Assembly: GCA_027118455.1 (NCBI GenBank)
Contig: JAJAYZ010000074.1
Location: 1-62,485, forward strand
DNA from: Actinomycetes bacterium
GTDB taxonomy: Bacteria > Actinomycetota > Actinomycetes > JAHEKZ01
Length of the DNA: 62,485 nucleotides
Direction: 5' to 3'
Shown: one piece after another, positions 54,997-62,485 of the stretch
Position numbering within the stretch: the stretch's first letter is position 1
Layout: the number at the start of each line of letters is the position of its first letter
Made by a program: the position numbers and the translations under genes
The notes under the pieces: model-generated
Told to the model about the DNA's origin: nothing
The model's input: only the letters and a program-made list of their open reading frames with translations
The model's database searches: none

Positions 54997-55908
54997 GTGC
55001 CGAGCCACCATGAAGCCAGGTCCCTCAGCGAACAGCTGGCCGAGCGTCCCGTGCTGCTCGACGGCGGGCTCGCGACAACGCTTGAGTTGCTCGGACACGA
55101 CATCTCTGGCGATCTTTGGTCAGCGCGGCTGTTGCTTGACCAGCCGAACGCGATCATCGAGGCGCACACTGCCTTCTTTGCCGCGGGCGCTGAGGTCGCA
55201 ACCACTGCGTCGTACCAAGCGACGTTCGACGGGTTTGCCGCCAACGGCATCGACCGTGCGCAGACAGCCACCCTGATGAAGAAGAGCGTGTTGCTCGCCC
55301 GCGAGGCGGCCAACCAGGTGACGGGCCGGCCGACGTGGGTCGCCGCCTCCATCGGACCGTACGGCGCGATGCTCGCAGACGGCTCTGAGTACCGCGGTGG
55401 CTACGGGCTGACGGTCGGTGAGCTCCGCGAGTTCCACCGACCCCGGATTGAGGTCCTGGCAGCCGCGGGCGCTGATGTGTTGGCCTTCGAGACGCTGCCC
55501 TGCGCCACCGAGGTCGAGGCGGTGCTCCTTGAGGTCGACGAGGTGGGGCTCGAGTGCTGGGTATCGGTGTCGATCGACGGAGCACGAACGAGAGCGGGCG
55601 AGCCACTCGACGACGTCTTCGCGATGGCCGCCGGCGTTCCCAGCGTCATCGCCGTCGGCGTCAACTGTTCGACTCCGAGCGACGCGACTGCAGCGGTCAG
55701 TGTCGCGGCACGCACCGGCAAGCCCGTCGTCATCTACCCGAACAGCGGCGAAGGATGGGACGCCATGAACAGAACGTGGGTCGCTGCCGAGTCCGATCCA
55801 CACTTCCCCGTCGAGCGATGGGTCGCCGAGGGCGCCCGGCTCGTCGGCGGCTGCTGCCGCGTCACGCCCGCTGACATCTCGGCCATGGCCGTCCAGCTCG
55901 GCCACTAA
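54997..55908 (+). CDS. Homocysteine S-methyltransferase (MmuM-like)
   Basis: A 303-residue zinc-dependent methyltransferase of the MmuM/betaine-homocysteine group. The barrel starts LLDGGLATTLELLGHD. The zinc cysteines are GVNCST and VGGCCRV, all three present. It converts homocysteine to methionine with S-methylmethionine or a similar donor. The GTG at 54997 is used. The open frame reaches far upstream to 54499, but that part belongs to the MOSC remnant. It is 10 bp before the thioesterase gene on the same strand. Confidence 0.92.
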   Translation: MPSHHEARSLSEQLAERPVLLDGGLATTLELLGHDISGDLWSARLLLDQPNAIIEAHTAFFAAGAEVATTASYQATFDGFAANGIDRAQTATLMKKSVLLAREAANQVTGRPTWVAASIGPYGAMLADGSEYRGGYGLTVGELREFHRPRIEVLAAAGADVLAFETLPCATEVEAVLLEVDEVGLECWVSVSIDGARTRAGEPLDDVFAMAAGVPSVIAVGVNCSTPSDATAAVSVAARTGKPVVIYPNSGEGWDAMNRTWVAAESDPHFPVERWVAEGARLVGGCCRVTPADISAMAVQLGH

Positions 55909-55918
55909 GGTCGGCTGC

Positions 55919-56332
55919 GTGAAACAAGTCACCATTCGTGTGCGCTGGGCCGACATGGACGCGTACCGGCACGTCAACAACGCCGTGTACCTCAACTACC
56001 TCGAAGAAGCGCGCGACACCGTCATGGTCGGTCTCTTCGGCCCAGAAGCACTCGACTTCGTGCTCGCTCATGTCGACATCGACTTCCGCAACGAGGTCAC
56101 GCAGGACGACGGTGAAGTCACCGTGCTGAGCCGCGTCGTCGGGTACGGCAGGTCGAGCGTCCGCAGCCGCGAGATCGTCCGCAAGCCGGATGGCTCGCTC
56201 GCGGCTGAGGGCGGGGCGGTGGTCGTCCCCCGCGACACGACCACCGGCCGCTCCCGCCCGCTCACCGATGCGGAGATCGCTCTCATCGACGCAGAGCTCG
56301 CCGCCGATCAGGCAGCCGGTATCGACTTCTGA
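55919..56332 (+). CDS. Acyl-CoA thioesterase (4HBT hot-dog fold)
   Basis: A 137-residue hot-dog-fold thioesterase. The catalytic segment is VRWADMDAYRHVNNAVYLNY, where D-x-D and N-N are typical of 4HBT/YbgC-type enzymes. FRNEVTQDDGEVTVLSRV continues the fold. It hydrolyses some acyl-CoA. GTG start. It follows the methyltransferase by 10 bp and converges on the acyl-CoA dehydrogenase with 10 bp between stops. Confidence 0.9.
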   Translation: MKQVTIRVRWADMDAYRHVNNAVYLNYLEEARDTVMVGLFGPEALDFVLAHVDIDFRNEVTQDDGEVTVLSRVVGYGRSSVRSREIVRKPDGSLAAEGGAVVVPRDTTTGRSRPLTDAEIALIDAELAADQAAGIDF

Positions 56333-56342
56333 GCGCCGTAGC

Positions 56343-57521
56343 CTACCCGGCAGATCCCCGGTTCGGGAACGCCAGCAGCGCGTCGACGCCGCGCTTGGCG
56401 ATCTCGTTCCCGATGATGAGCCGCTGGATCTCCGAGGTGCCTTCCCACACGCGGTCGACGCGCAGCTCGCGGTAGAGCCGTTCAACGGCGAAGTCACGCA
56501 TGTAGCCCCGTCCACCGTGGATCTGCACAGCCTTGTCGACGACGCGGCCAGCAGCCTCTGACGCGGCCAGCTTCACGACGGCCGCCTTGGCATGAAGCGT
56601 CTTGCGGTCGAGTTGACCGGAGTCGATCTCGCAGCCGACCTGGTAGACCAAGGTCCGCGCTCCGGTGGTGTCGACGATCATGTCGGCCAGCATGGCCTGA
56701 ATGAGTTGGTGGCCAATCAGCGGTCCGCCGCCTTGGATCCGGCTCGTCGCGAAGTCGACGGACTCCTCGATCGCCCGGGTGGCTGCGCCGACAGTGCGCG
56801 CACCGATCATCAGGCGCTCCTCCACAAACCAGTCTCGGATGAGGTCGTACCCCTGACCGATCTCACCAAGAACCTGTCCCGGACCGACCTCGACGTTGTC
56901 GTAGAGGAACTCCGGGTGTTCGTACACGAAGGTGTGTGTGTACTTCGGCGTGCGGCTGATCGAAAGCCCCGGTGCATCTCGATCGACGATGAAGAGGGTC
57001 GGCAGGTCGTCGACCCAGGCGAGCGTCAAGATGAAGTCGGCCACGTCACCAACGGTCACGAACCACTTCTCGCCGTTGATGATGAACTTGTCACCCTGCT
57101 GCTTGGCCGTCGTCGCCATCGCCAGCGGATCGGACCCGGCGAACTCCTCAGTAACAGCAATGGCGTCCCGCTTCTCTCCCCGAATCCCTGGCAGCAGGTA
57201 GCGCTCGCGCTGTTCAGGCGTGCACGCCTTGAGCGCGTTCGCCGGACGCCACACGGTGTCCCACAGAGCGTTCGTCAGCCGACCAAGACCCTCGTGGTAG
57301 AGGATCTGCTCGATGGTCGTAAGGCCAGCGCCTCCCCACTCACGAGGCATGTTCACTGCCTGCAGGTCGGCGTCAAGGACTGCCTGCCGGATAGTGGCAT
57401 GCGCCTCAGGCGTCAGACCATTGTTCATCTCGCACTCAAGCTCGTACGGCTTGATGAAGTCACCGAGCTCGCGGACCCGCGCGATGAGTCGCTGCTGATC
57501 CGGCGTGTAACTGAAGTCCAT
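56343..57521 (-). CDS. Acyl-CoA dehydrogenase
   Basis: A 392-residue FAD enzyme. AVTEEFAGSDPLAMAT is the N-terminal FAD/acyl-CoA segment. ERLMIGARTVGAATRAIEES and GGRGYMRDFAVERLYRELRV lead to the C-terminal signature DRVWEGTSEIQRLIIGNEIA with the FAD-contact Glu. The substrate class (short, medium or branched) cannot be decided. It ends the four-gene run; 6 bp separate it from the ligase gene. Confidence 0.93.
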   Translation of the reverse strand: MDFSYTPDQQRLIARVRELGDFIKPYELECEMNNGLTPEAHATIRQAVLDADLQAVNMPREWGGAGLTTIEQILYHEGLGRLTNALWDTVWRPANALKACTPEQRERYLLPGIRGEKRDAIAVTEEFAGSDPLAMATTAKQQGDKFIINGEKWFVTVGDVADFILTLAWVDDLPTLFIVDRDAPGLSISRTPKYTHTFVYEHPEFLYDNVEVGPGQVLGEIGQGYDLIRDWFVEERLMIGARTVGAATRAIEESVDFATSRIQGGGPLIGHQLIQAMLADMIVDTTGARTLVYQVGCEIDSGQLDRKTLHAKAAVVKLAASEAAGRVVDKAVQIHGGRGYMRDFAVERLYRELRVDRVWEGTSEIQRLIIGNEIAKRGVDALLAFPNRGSAG

Positions 57522-57527
57522 GACTGG

Positions 57528-59627
57528 CTAGTTCCCCTCGGTTTCGTCCTTGGGGTCGCTGAACGCGATCGCCCTGGCATCAAGTGCCACCGCACCGTTC
57601 ACGGTGACGAGTAGTGGATTGACCTCAAGATCGGCAATCTCCGGATGCGCACAGGCGAACCGGGTGATCGAAGCGACCTGACTGGCTGCCGCTTCCACGT
57701 TGACGGCTGGGCGTCCACGCACGCCGTCGAGTAACGCTGACGTACGGAGCGTCCGGAGAAGATCGGTTGCCCGTGATGCGTCGACAGGGGCCAACGATGT
57801 CGCGACGTCGTCAAGCACCTCAGTGAGGATTCCGCCACCACCGACCATGACAACGGGTCCGAAGCGCTCATCTCTTCGAACGCCAACGATCAGCTCGACA
57901 CCCTCGGTGGTGTCGACCATCTGCTCGATCGTGACCGCCGGAGGAGCGAGCCGATCAACCATGGCCCGGTACTCAATGCGGAGCTCATCGGAATCGGCGA
58001 TACCGAGTCGCACTCCGCCGACGTCGGTCTTGTGCAGCAGGCCCATGGCTTTGAGCACAACCGGGAACTCGATGGACGAAAGCGCCTCCTCGAACTCAGC
58101 ATCGGAGGCCACCAGGTGCGCCTGAGGAAAGTTCACCCCGGCCTCAAGGAGCGCGGCACGGACCTCCCAGTAGCCGAATGCACCCATGGGCGGTTCTGCC
58201 TGCGGAATTGCCGCCAGACCGACCGGCGCGACGCCGGCCGTTTCGCCGAGCGCCAGCAGAGCCCCCTCAATCGTGCGGTAGACCGGGACTCCGCGAGCAC
58301 GCAGCTCGGTGGCCGCCGACCCCTGCGGGAACATCGAGTGCACGACCAAGGGGCGCCCGGACGCTGTCACCGCGTCGGCGAGTGCTCCTGCGGTCTCTAC
58401 CTCGAGTTCAGCTAATGCCTCGCCGTACTGCTCGTAACCGCCGAAGTAGCCACTGACCACCATCGCGTCGACCTCACCGCTGGTGAGTACCGACCGCACG
58501 ACCCGGCCGAAGCACGACAGGTCTTGCTCTCCCCCACCGGCCACATCGATCGGATTGACACTGGTCGCTGCTGCTGGAAGTTCAGCTGCAACCGCTGCGG
58601 CGAGCCCTTCACTGAAGTGCACCACGGACAGGTCGAGGGACTCCGCGACGTCTGCCGCTATCGATGCGTGCCCGCCGCCGTCGGTGATGATCGCCACCTT
58701 TCGTCCGCGGGCAATCGGGCTCTCACGAAGCAGCGCGATGGCATCGACCATTTGCGATGGCGTGTTGACGCGCACGATGCCACAGGCGGCACAGGCGGCG
58801 TCCACCACATCCGAGGACGACACCAACGAGGCAGTATGCGATGACGCCTGGCGAGCAGATGCCTCGCTGGCTCCCACGGTCAAGAGGACCACCGCCTTGC
58901 CAGCATTTCGCGCATCCAGCGCAGCCTGCGCAAAGCGCCGGCCGTCGCGAAAGTCCTCGCAGTAGACCGCGATCACCTTGGTGCTGTCATGTGACACGGT
59001 CGCCTCGACCAGGTCTGCGGCGTCGAGATGAGCTTGGTTGCCCAGGCTGGCAAAACGTGAGAAGCCCAAACCGTAGTCGTCGAGCAGTTGCGCCAACTCG
59101 AGCGAGAGGTTGCCGCTCTGGGAGATGAAGGCAACGTCCCCTGGTTGCAGCGGGTTGGAGGTCAGCGAGAGCCCCGCTGCCGCATCGGACACACCCAGGC
59201 AGTTCGGCCCGAGCAGCACAGCACCAGCCGCTCGGACGCGCTCAACGACGGCCTGCTCGCGCGCCTTTCCTTCTGGACCGGTCTCACCAAGCCCCGCACT
59301 GATCCCGACAATAGCTCGTGCGCCTGCACCCAGCGCGTCGTCGACGGCGGCCTCGAAGGCCGACGCAGGTACGGCAACCACTGCCAGGTCTACGGTGAGC
59401 CCGGCCTGCACGAGCGACGGTACGGCCGGTCGGTCGAGTACGACGTCGGTACGCGCGTTGACGAGGTAAACGGGCACTGGGCCAGCCAGCGCACCCTTCG
59501 CCACCCAGTTACCCCACTTGCCGATGTCGTCGCTCGCTCCGATGACGGCGACGCTCTTCGGTGCGAAGAGCGCCTCCAGTGCAGCTGAGTTCGGCGCGCC
59601 AGCGTCGGCTGCCGGTTGCCGCTCCAT
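57528..59627 (-). CDS. NDP-forming acyl-CoA ligase (acetate-CoA ligase family, ACD fold)
   Basis: A 699-residue single-chain enzyme with CoA-binding, ligase and ATP-grasp domains. The CoA-binding Rossmann part starts FAPKSVAVIGASDDIGKWGNW; the succinyl-CoA-ligase-like part has FISQSGNLSLELAQLLDDY and ITDGGGHASIAAD; the C-terminal ATP-grasp has VVLKAMGLLHKTDVGGVRLG. The phospho-His of ACDs is not in the usual GHAG form (here GGGHAS). It activates acids reversibly with ATP/ADP or GTP/GDP. Its start overlaps the upstream stop by one base. Confidence 0.9.
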   Translation of the reverse strand: MERQPAADAGAPNSAALEALFAPKSVAVIGASDDIGKWGNWVAKGALAGPVPVYLVNARTDVVLDRPAVPSLVQAGLTVDLAVVAVPASAFEAAVDDALGAGARAIVGISAGLGETGPEGKAREQAVVERVRAAGAVLLGPNCLGVSDAAAGLSLTSNPLQPGDVAFISQSGNLSLELAQLLDDYGLGFSRFASLGNQAHLDAADLVEATVSHDSTKVIAVYCEDFRDGRRFAQAALDARNAGKAVVLLTVGASEASARQASSHTASLVSSSDVVDAACAACGIVRVNTPSQMVDAIALLRESPIARGRKVAIITDGGGHASIAADVAESLDLSVVHFSEGLAAAVAAELPAAATSVNPIDVAGGGEQDLSCFGRVVRSVLTSGEVDAMVVSGYFGGYEQYGEALAELEVETAGALADAVTASGRPLVVHSMFPQGSAATELRARGVPVYRTIEGALLALGETAGVAPVGLAAIPQAEPPMGAFGYWEVRAALLEAGVNFPQAHLVASDAEFEEALSSIEFPVVLKAMGLLHKTDVGGVRLGIADSDELRIEYRAMVDRLAPPAVTIEQMVDTTEGVELIVGVRRDERFGPVVMVGGGGILTEVLDDVATSLAPVDASRATDLLRTLRTSALLDGVRGRPAVNVEAAASQVASITRFACAHPEIADLEVNPLLVTVNGAVALDARAIAFSDPKDETEGN

Positions 59628-60835
59628 CAGCGAGCCACCGCCGCTGACTTCACCGATGTCGGGTAGCGCTCGGCGACAGCCGCGCGCTTCTCCTCCGAGA
59701 TCGCTGTCGCTGCCTCGCGCGGTGAGATCGCCTCCCCACGCGCTCTGGTCAGCAGCTCGAGGGTGAGCGGACGCAGGACGCCGCTGATCTTGGCGAACGA
59801 TGCCTCTGCTGTCGGTTCGATATCAGCGAACGCCACCCACCACCACCAGGCGTTCGTCCCGACGTTCGCCACGAAGTCGGGTACGACCGTGACCCCACGT
59901 TCAAGGAGGACGGTCTCCGCCTCGGGCAGGGTCGCGACGTTGGCCGCCTCGCAGATGACGCTGGCCTTCACCTGGTCGACGTTGTCGGCGTTGATCACGT
60001 AGGACATGGCGGCCGGCACCAGCACATCCGCGTCAGCGCCGAGCCAGTCACCCCCAGGTCGCAGTTCGTCGCCGGGCTGGAGCCCGTTGCGGTCGATGAC
60101 ACCGAACACGTCACGGTTTGCCAACAGGTGCTCAACGTCCAGACCCTCGGAGTTGTAGACCAACCCATCCTTGTCCGAGATGCCAACGACTCGGACGCCA
60201 GCGGCAGCCAGGTAGCGCGCGGTGGCACCACCCATCGAGCCAAAACCCTGAACGACAGCCGTCGCCGAAGCCGGCTTCAGCCCACGGAACTCAAGGGCAG
60301 CCAGGGCGGCCTCGGCAACGCCGTAGCCACCAACGAGCTCGCCGAGGCCCACTCCATGCACGGACTTCGCGAACGCCACCTTCAGTCGCTCGTGCGCAGC
60401 GTCAGCACCATCGTCGACCAGACCCAACGCTGACTCCGCGGATGACCTAATCCCCTCTTCGGCGAACACCTCGTCCATCACGTCCTGGCGAACACCAAAG
60501 TCTTCACCGGTAGCGAAGAGGGCCTCGATCAGCGGCTTCATCGCGCGGCCAAACCGGGCGAGCACCTCGCGGGCGCGCGGGTCGTAGGGATCGCAATCAA
60601 TGCCTCCTTTGGCACCACCCAGCGGGATGTATTGGTCCCCAGGCGTGTAGACAACGGCCTCCTTCAACGTCATTGCCTGCGCCAAGTCGCGTACCTCGTC
60701 CAACGTGACGCCGGCACGCATGCGCAGGCCGCCACCGGCGACACCTCGGCTCAGCGTGTCGATGACGACGTAGCCCTTGATACCGGTGACCTCGTCCGTC
60801 CAGGTCAGTTCGAGGTAGGAGTCGTGGGTGCTCAA
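59627..60835 (-). CDS. Glu/Leu/Phe/Val dehydrogenase family protein
   Basis: A 402-residue amino-acid dehydrogenase. SRGVAGGGLRMRAGVTLDEV is the dimerisation and substrate region. The catalytic Lys76 is in PLGGAKGGIDCDPY. The Rossmann part carries VVQGFGSMGGATARYLA. The glycine-rich loop is preceded by an insertion (VVYTPGDQYI) relative to glutamate dehydrogenases such as the classic ones, so the substrate pocket may differ. Substrate is not proved to be glutamate. It overlaps the TPP-enzyme gene by 4 bp (ATGA). Confidence 0.9.
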   Translation of the reverse strand: MSTHDSYLELTWTDEVTGIKGYVVIDTLSRGVAGGGLRMRAGVTLDEVRDLAQAMTLKEAVVYTPGDQYIPLGGAKGGIDCDPYDPRAREVLARFGRAMKPLIEALFATGEDFGVRQDVMDEVFAEEGIRSSAESALGLVDDGADAAHERLKVAFAKSVHGVGLGELVGGYGVAEAALAALEFRGLKPASATAVVQGFGSMGGATARYLAAAGVRVVGISDKDGLVYNSEGLDVEHLLANRDVFGVIDRNGLQPGDELRPGGDWLGADADVLVPAAMSYVINADNVDQVKASVICEAANVATLPEAETVLLERGVTVVPDFVANVGTNAWWWWVAFADIEPTAEASFAKISGVLRPLTLELLTRARGEAISPREAATAISEEKRAAVAERYPTSVKSAAVAR

Positions 60836-62469
60836 CGGGGTGATCCTTCCGGAGGGGGCGTTTCGCTGATGACGAGGACCGTTGGCCCTTGGTGCGATGC
60901 GGCGGCGCGTATCTCGTCGATGAGGATCTCCGGTGTCTCGACGTGGACTCCACGGGCACCGAGTGCCTGAGCCAGAAGTACAAGGTCACGGGGGGGCGCT
61001 TCAACGGCGAGAGGCTTCTCGTCCCGCTCGAGCATCTCAGCCCTGATCTCGCCATAGCCGCTGTTGTCGAACACCACGATCGCCATAGACAGGTGCTCAG
61101 CCGCGGCAACAGCGAGCTCGGTGGCGGTAAAGAGCAATCCGCCGTCGCCAGTGATGCCGATGATCTGCCGATCCGGTGCCGCCAAGGCTGACCCAACGGC
61201 AACAGGAACGGTGAAGCCCAACGTCCCGAATCCCGTCGGGAAGTGGAAACTCGACGAGTTCTGCATGGGCAGCACGCCGATCGTCCCGAAGTAGACGCAC
61301 ATCGCGTTGTCAGTGACGATCACCGCGCTCGGCGAACGCCCGACGTCGATCGCGTCGACCCACGGCCTCCAGCGAGCGCCAGCCTCCGCCGACTCGGCGG
61401 TGGCTGTCGTGCGAAGGTCTGTCACCCAATCGGGAACGCCACCACGAGATGTCGACGTCGCAAGTGCGACGTCCAGCTGGCCCAGAACCGTCGACGCATC
61501 ACCAACGAGCATGGTGTCTGCCCTGATGTTGATATCGGCCATCGACGCATCGACATCGATGCGCATGACGTGGCCTGTTGGCGCGAGCATGCCCTGCCAC
61601 ATGTCGGAGTTACCGAGCTCGGCTCCGACGACGAGCAGAACGTCAGCTGCGTCAGCAGCGGCAACCACCGCTGCAGTGCCCATCCGAGCGCCTAGCGCAA
61701 GCGGGTGGTGCTCGTCGATCGATCCCTTGCCGTTGATGGTTGTGGCGACTGGGGCCCACAGCCGCTCGGCGACTGCCAGGAGCTCTGACCCCGCTCGGCG
61801 GGTACCGCCTCCGGCGACAATCATCGGGCGCTTCGCTGCGGCAAGACGTTCTGCTGCCTCAGCGATGACGCTGGCAGGTGCTGATGCTGGAGGCGACGAT
61901 TGCGCCTGAACCAAAGTTGCGTCGCCTACAGCATCGAGCAGGTCGAGTGGAACTTCGAGGTGGATCGGCCGGGGGCGTCCTGCCGCGAACGACGCAAAGG
62001 CGTCGGCGACAGCGTCAGCGATCTGCTGGTGCGTTGTGACTCGGATGCACCGAGCAGCGATGCGATCCATTGCTCCGGTCTGGTCCTTGGCCTCGTGCAG
62101 GTAGCCCGTTCCCGGCCCGCCTGCCGGTAGGTCGAGCGGCATCCCTGGGCTGACGAGCAGCATCGGGATCGAGTCGGAGTATGCCTGCGCCACAGCCGTC
62201 GCAGCGTTGTAGACCGCTGGACCGCTGGTGACGACAGCGACGCCAGGACGCCCCGAAGTCCGCGCGTACCCGTCTGCGGCGTACCCCGCGCCTTGCTCGT
62301 GCGTCGTTGCCACCGTGCGGATGCCATACCTGGTGAGCGCGTCGAAGACCGACAGGTTGTGCGTGCCGGGGATGCCAAAAACGACTCCGACATCGTGGAG
62401 AGCGAGCGCGGCAACGACGACTTCTCCCCCCGAAACGCCGGTCAGATGCGCGGCTTCGCGCGTCACCAC
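60832..62469 (-). CDS. Thiamine-pyrophosphate enzyme (acetolactate synthase-like 2-oxo-acid decarboxylase)
   Basis: A 545-residue TPP enzyme of the acetolactate synthase/guanidino-oxopentanoate decarboxylase type. The activating Glu is in THEQGAGYAADGYAR. The PYR, central and PP domains follow; the metal-binding motif is GDGGLLFTATELAVAA with VVFDNSGYGEIR. No regulatory subunit is adjacent, so biosynthetic acetolactate synthase is less likely. It is first in the four-gene run with a dehydrogenase, ligase and acyl-CoA dehydrogenase. GTG at 62469 is taken as the start; the reading frame stays open to the right edge, so more N-terminal sequence may lie outside. Confidence 0.85.
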   Translation of the reverse strand: MVTREAAHLTGVSGGEVVVAALALHDVGVVFGIPGTHNLSVFDALTRYGIRTVATTHEQGAGYAADGYARTSGRPGVAVVTSGPAVYNAATAVAQAYSDSIPMLLVSPGMPLDLPAGGPGTGYLHEAKDQTGAMDRIAARCIRVTTHQQIADAVADAFASFAAGRPRPIHLEVPLDLLDAVGDATLVQAQSSPPASAPASVIAEAAERLAAAKRPMIVAGGGTRRAGSELLAVAERLWAPVATTINGKGSIDEHHPLALGARMGTAAVVAAADAADVLLVVGAELGNSDMWQGMLAPTGHVMRIDVDASMADINIRADTMLVGDASTVLGQLDVALATSTSRGGVPDWVTDLRTTATAESAEAGARWRPWVDAIDVGRSPSAVIVTDNAMCVYFGTIGVLPMQNSSSFHFPTGFGTLGFTVPVAVGSALAAPDRQIIGITGDGGLLFTATELAVAAAEHLSMAIVVFDNSGYGEIRAEMLERDEKPLAVEAPPRDLVLLAQALGARGVHVETPEILIDEIRAAASHQGPTVLVISETPPPEGSPR

Positions 62470-62485
62470 GAGGGTGCCGCTGAGA

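Noticed and set aside
56343..57521. Methylsuccinyl-CoA dehydrogenase completing the ethylmalonyl-CoA pathway
   Set aside because: Length is ordinary for acyl-CoA dehydrogenases, it lies 50 kb from ccr in an amino-acid-type operon and no specific residues point to methylsuccinyl-CoA.
60832..62469. Biosynthetic acetolactate synthase (ilvB)
   Set aside because: No ilvN or ilvC is adjacent, and the context is a catabolic run.

Overview
The window reads as chromosome of a GC-rich actinomycete (Actinomycetota). The evidence is many GTG starts, a NucS/EndoMS mismatch-repair nuclease in place of MutS/MutL, the gene order lysA-hom-thrC-thrB-rho-rpmE-prfA-prmC-tsaC-ptp-glyA-wecA-atpI-atp operon, and a MurA with Asp at the catalytic Cys position. 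Together with ccr and meaA this suggests a Nocardioides-like or Streptomyces-like lineage. The family is a guess; the phylum is not.

Layout. (1) 0.1-1.8 kb: an Rrf2-type regulator, then an AbiEi/DUF559-like gene enclosed by inverted repeats of about 45 bp. (2) 1.8-14.2 kb: an acyl-CoA block matching the ethylmalonyl-CoA route of acetyl-CoA assimilation. It holds meaB, an acetoacetyl-CoA thiolase, methylmalonyl/ethylmalonyl-CoA epimerase, crotonyl-CoA carboxylase/reductase (ccr), a tandem-fused 3-hydroxyacyl-CoA dehydrogenase, ethylmalonyl-CoA mutase (meaA) and a second single-domain dehydrogenase. Two hydrolases, nucS and a STAS protein are interspersed. A perfect 19-bp palindrome lies between the divergent thiolase and epimerase genes. 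(3) 14.2-17.7 kb: a small membrane protein, murA, a PduO-type cobalamin adenosyltransferase that can serve the B12 mutase, and a gamma-butyrobetaine-hydroxylase-like dioxygenase. (4) 17.7-33.5 kb: housekeeping genes, all on the minus strand, read from rho down to atpC. (5) 33.9-41.3 kb: thrB, thrC, hom, a VOC protein, lysA, a decayed zinc-ribbon gene and argS. (6) 41.3-50.7 kb: a DoxX-like protein, a receiver-only response regulator, an EamA exporter, a TetR regulator with a perfect dyad operator facing a FAD amine oxidase, a DUF305/DUF3105/dimethylglycine-oxidase-like/DUF3105 string, a GNAT gene and tRNA-Arg(CCG). (7) 50.7-56.3 kb: a less conserved stretch with a peptidase-S51/cupin fusion, a PIG-L-like protein, an unrecognised protein, two broken genes (GNAT, MOSC), homocysteine S-methyltransferase and a thioesterase. 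(8) 56.3-62.5 kb: a tightly coupled four-gene minus-strand operon of a TPP enzyme, a Glu/Leu-type dehydrogenase, an NDP-forming acyl-CoA ligase and an acyl-CoA dehydrogenase, probably for amino-acid or 2-oxo-acid breakdown.

How the genes fit. Thiolase makes acetoacetyl-CoA, the dehydrogenases reduce it, and Ccr makes ethylmalonyl-CoA from crotonyl-CoA. Epimerase and the B12 mutase MeaA, protected by MeaB and supplied by the adenosyltransferase, carry it to methylsuccinyl-CoA. The later enzymes (methylsuccinyl-CoA dehydrogenase, mesaconyl-CoA hydratase, lyase) are not recognisable here. I saw no CRISPR array, integrase, transposase or prophage. Novelty candidates are the inverted-repeat-bounded AbiEi/DUF559 cassette, the shared-operator layouts, the S51-cupin fusion with its internal ribosome-binding site, the nested dyad at 45.2 kb and the decaying genes near tRNA-Arg.
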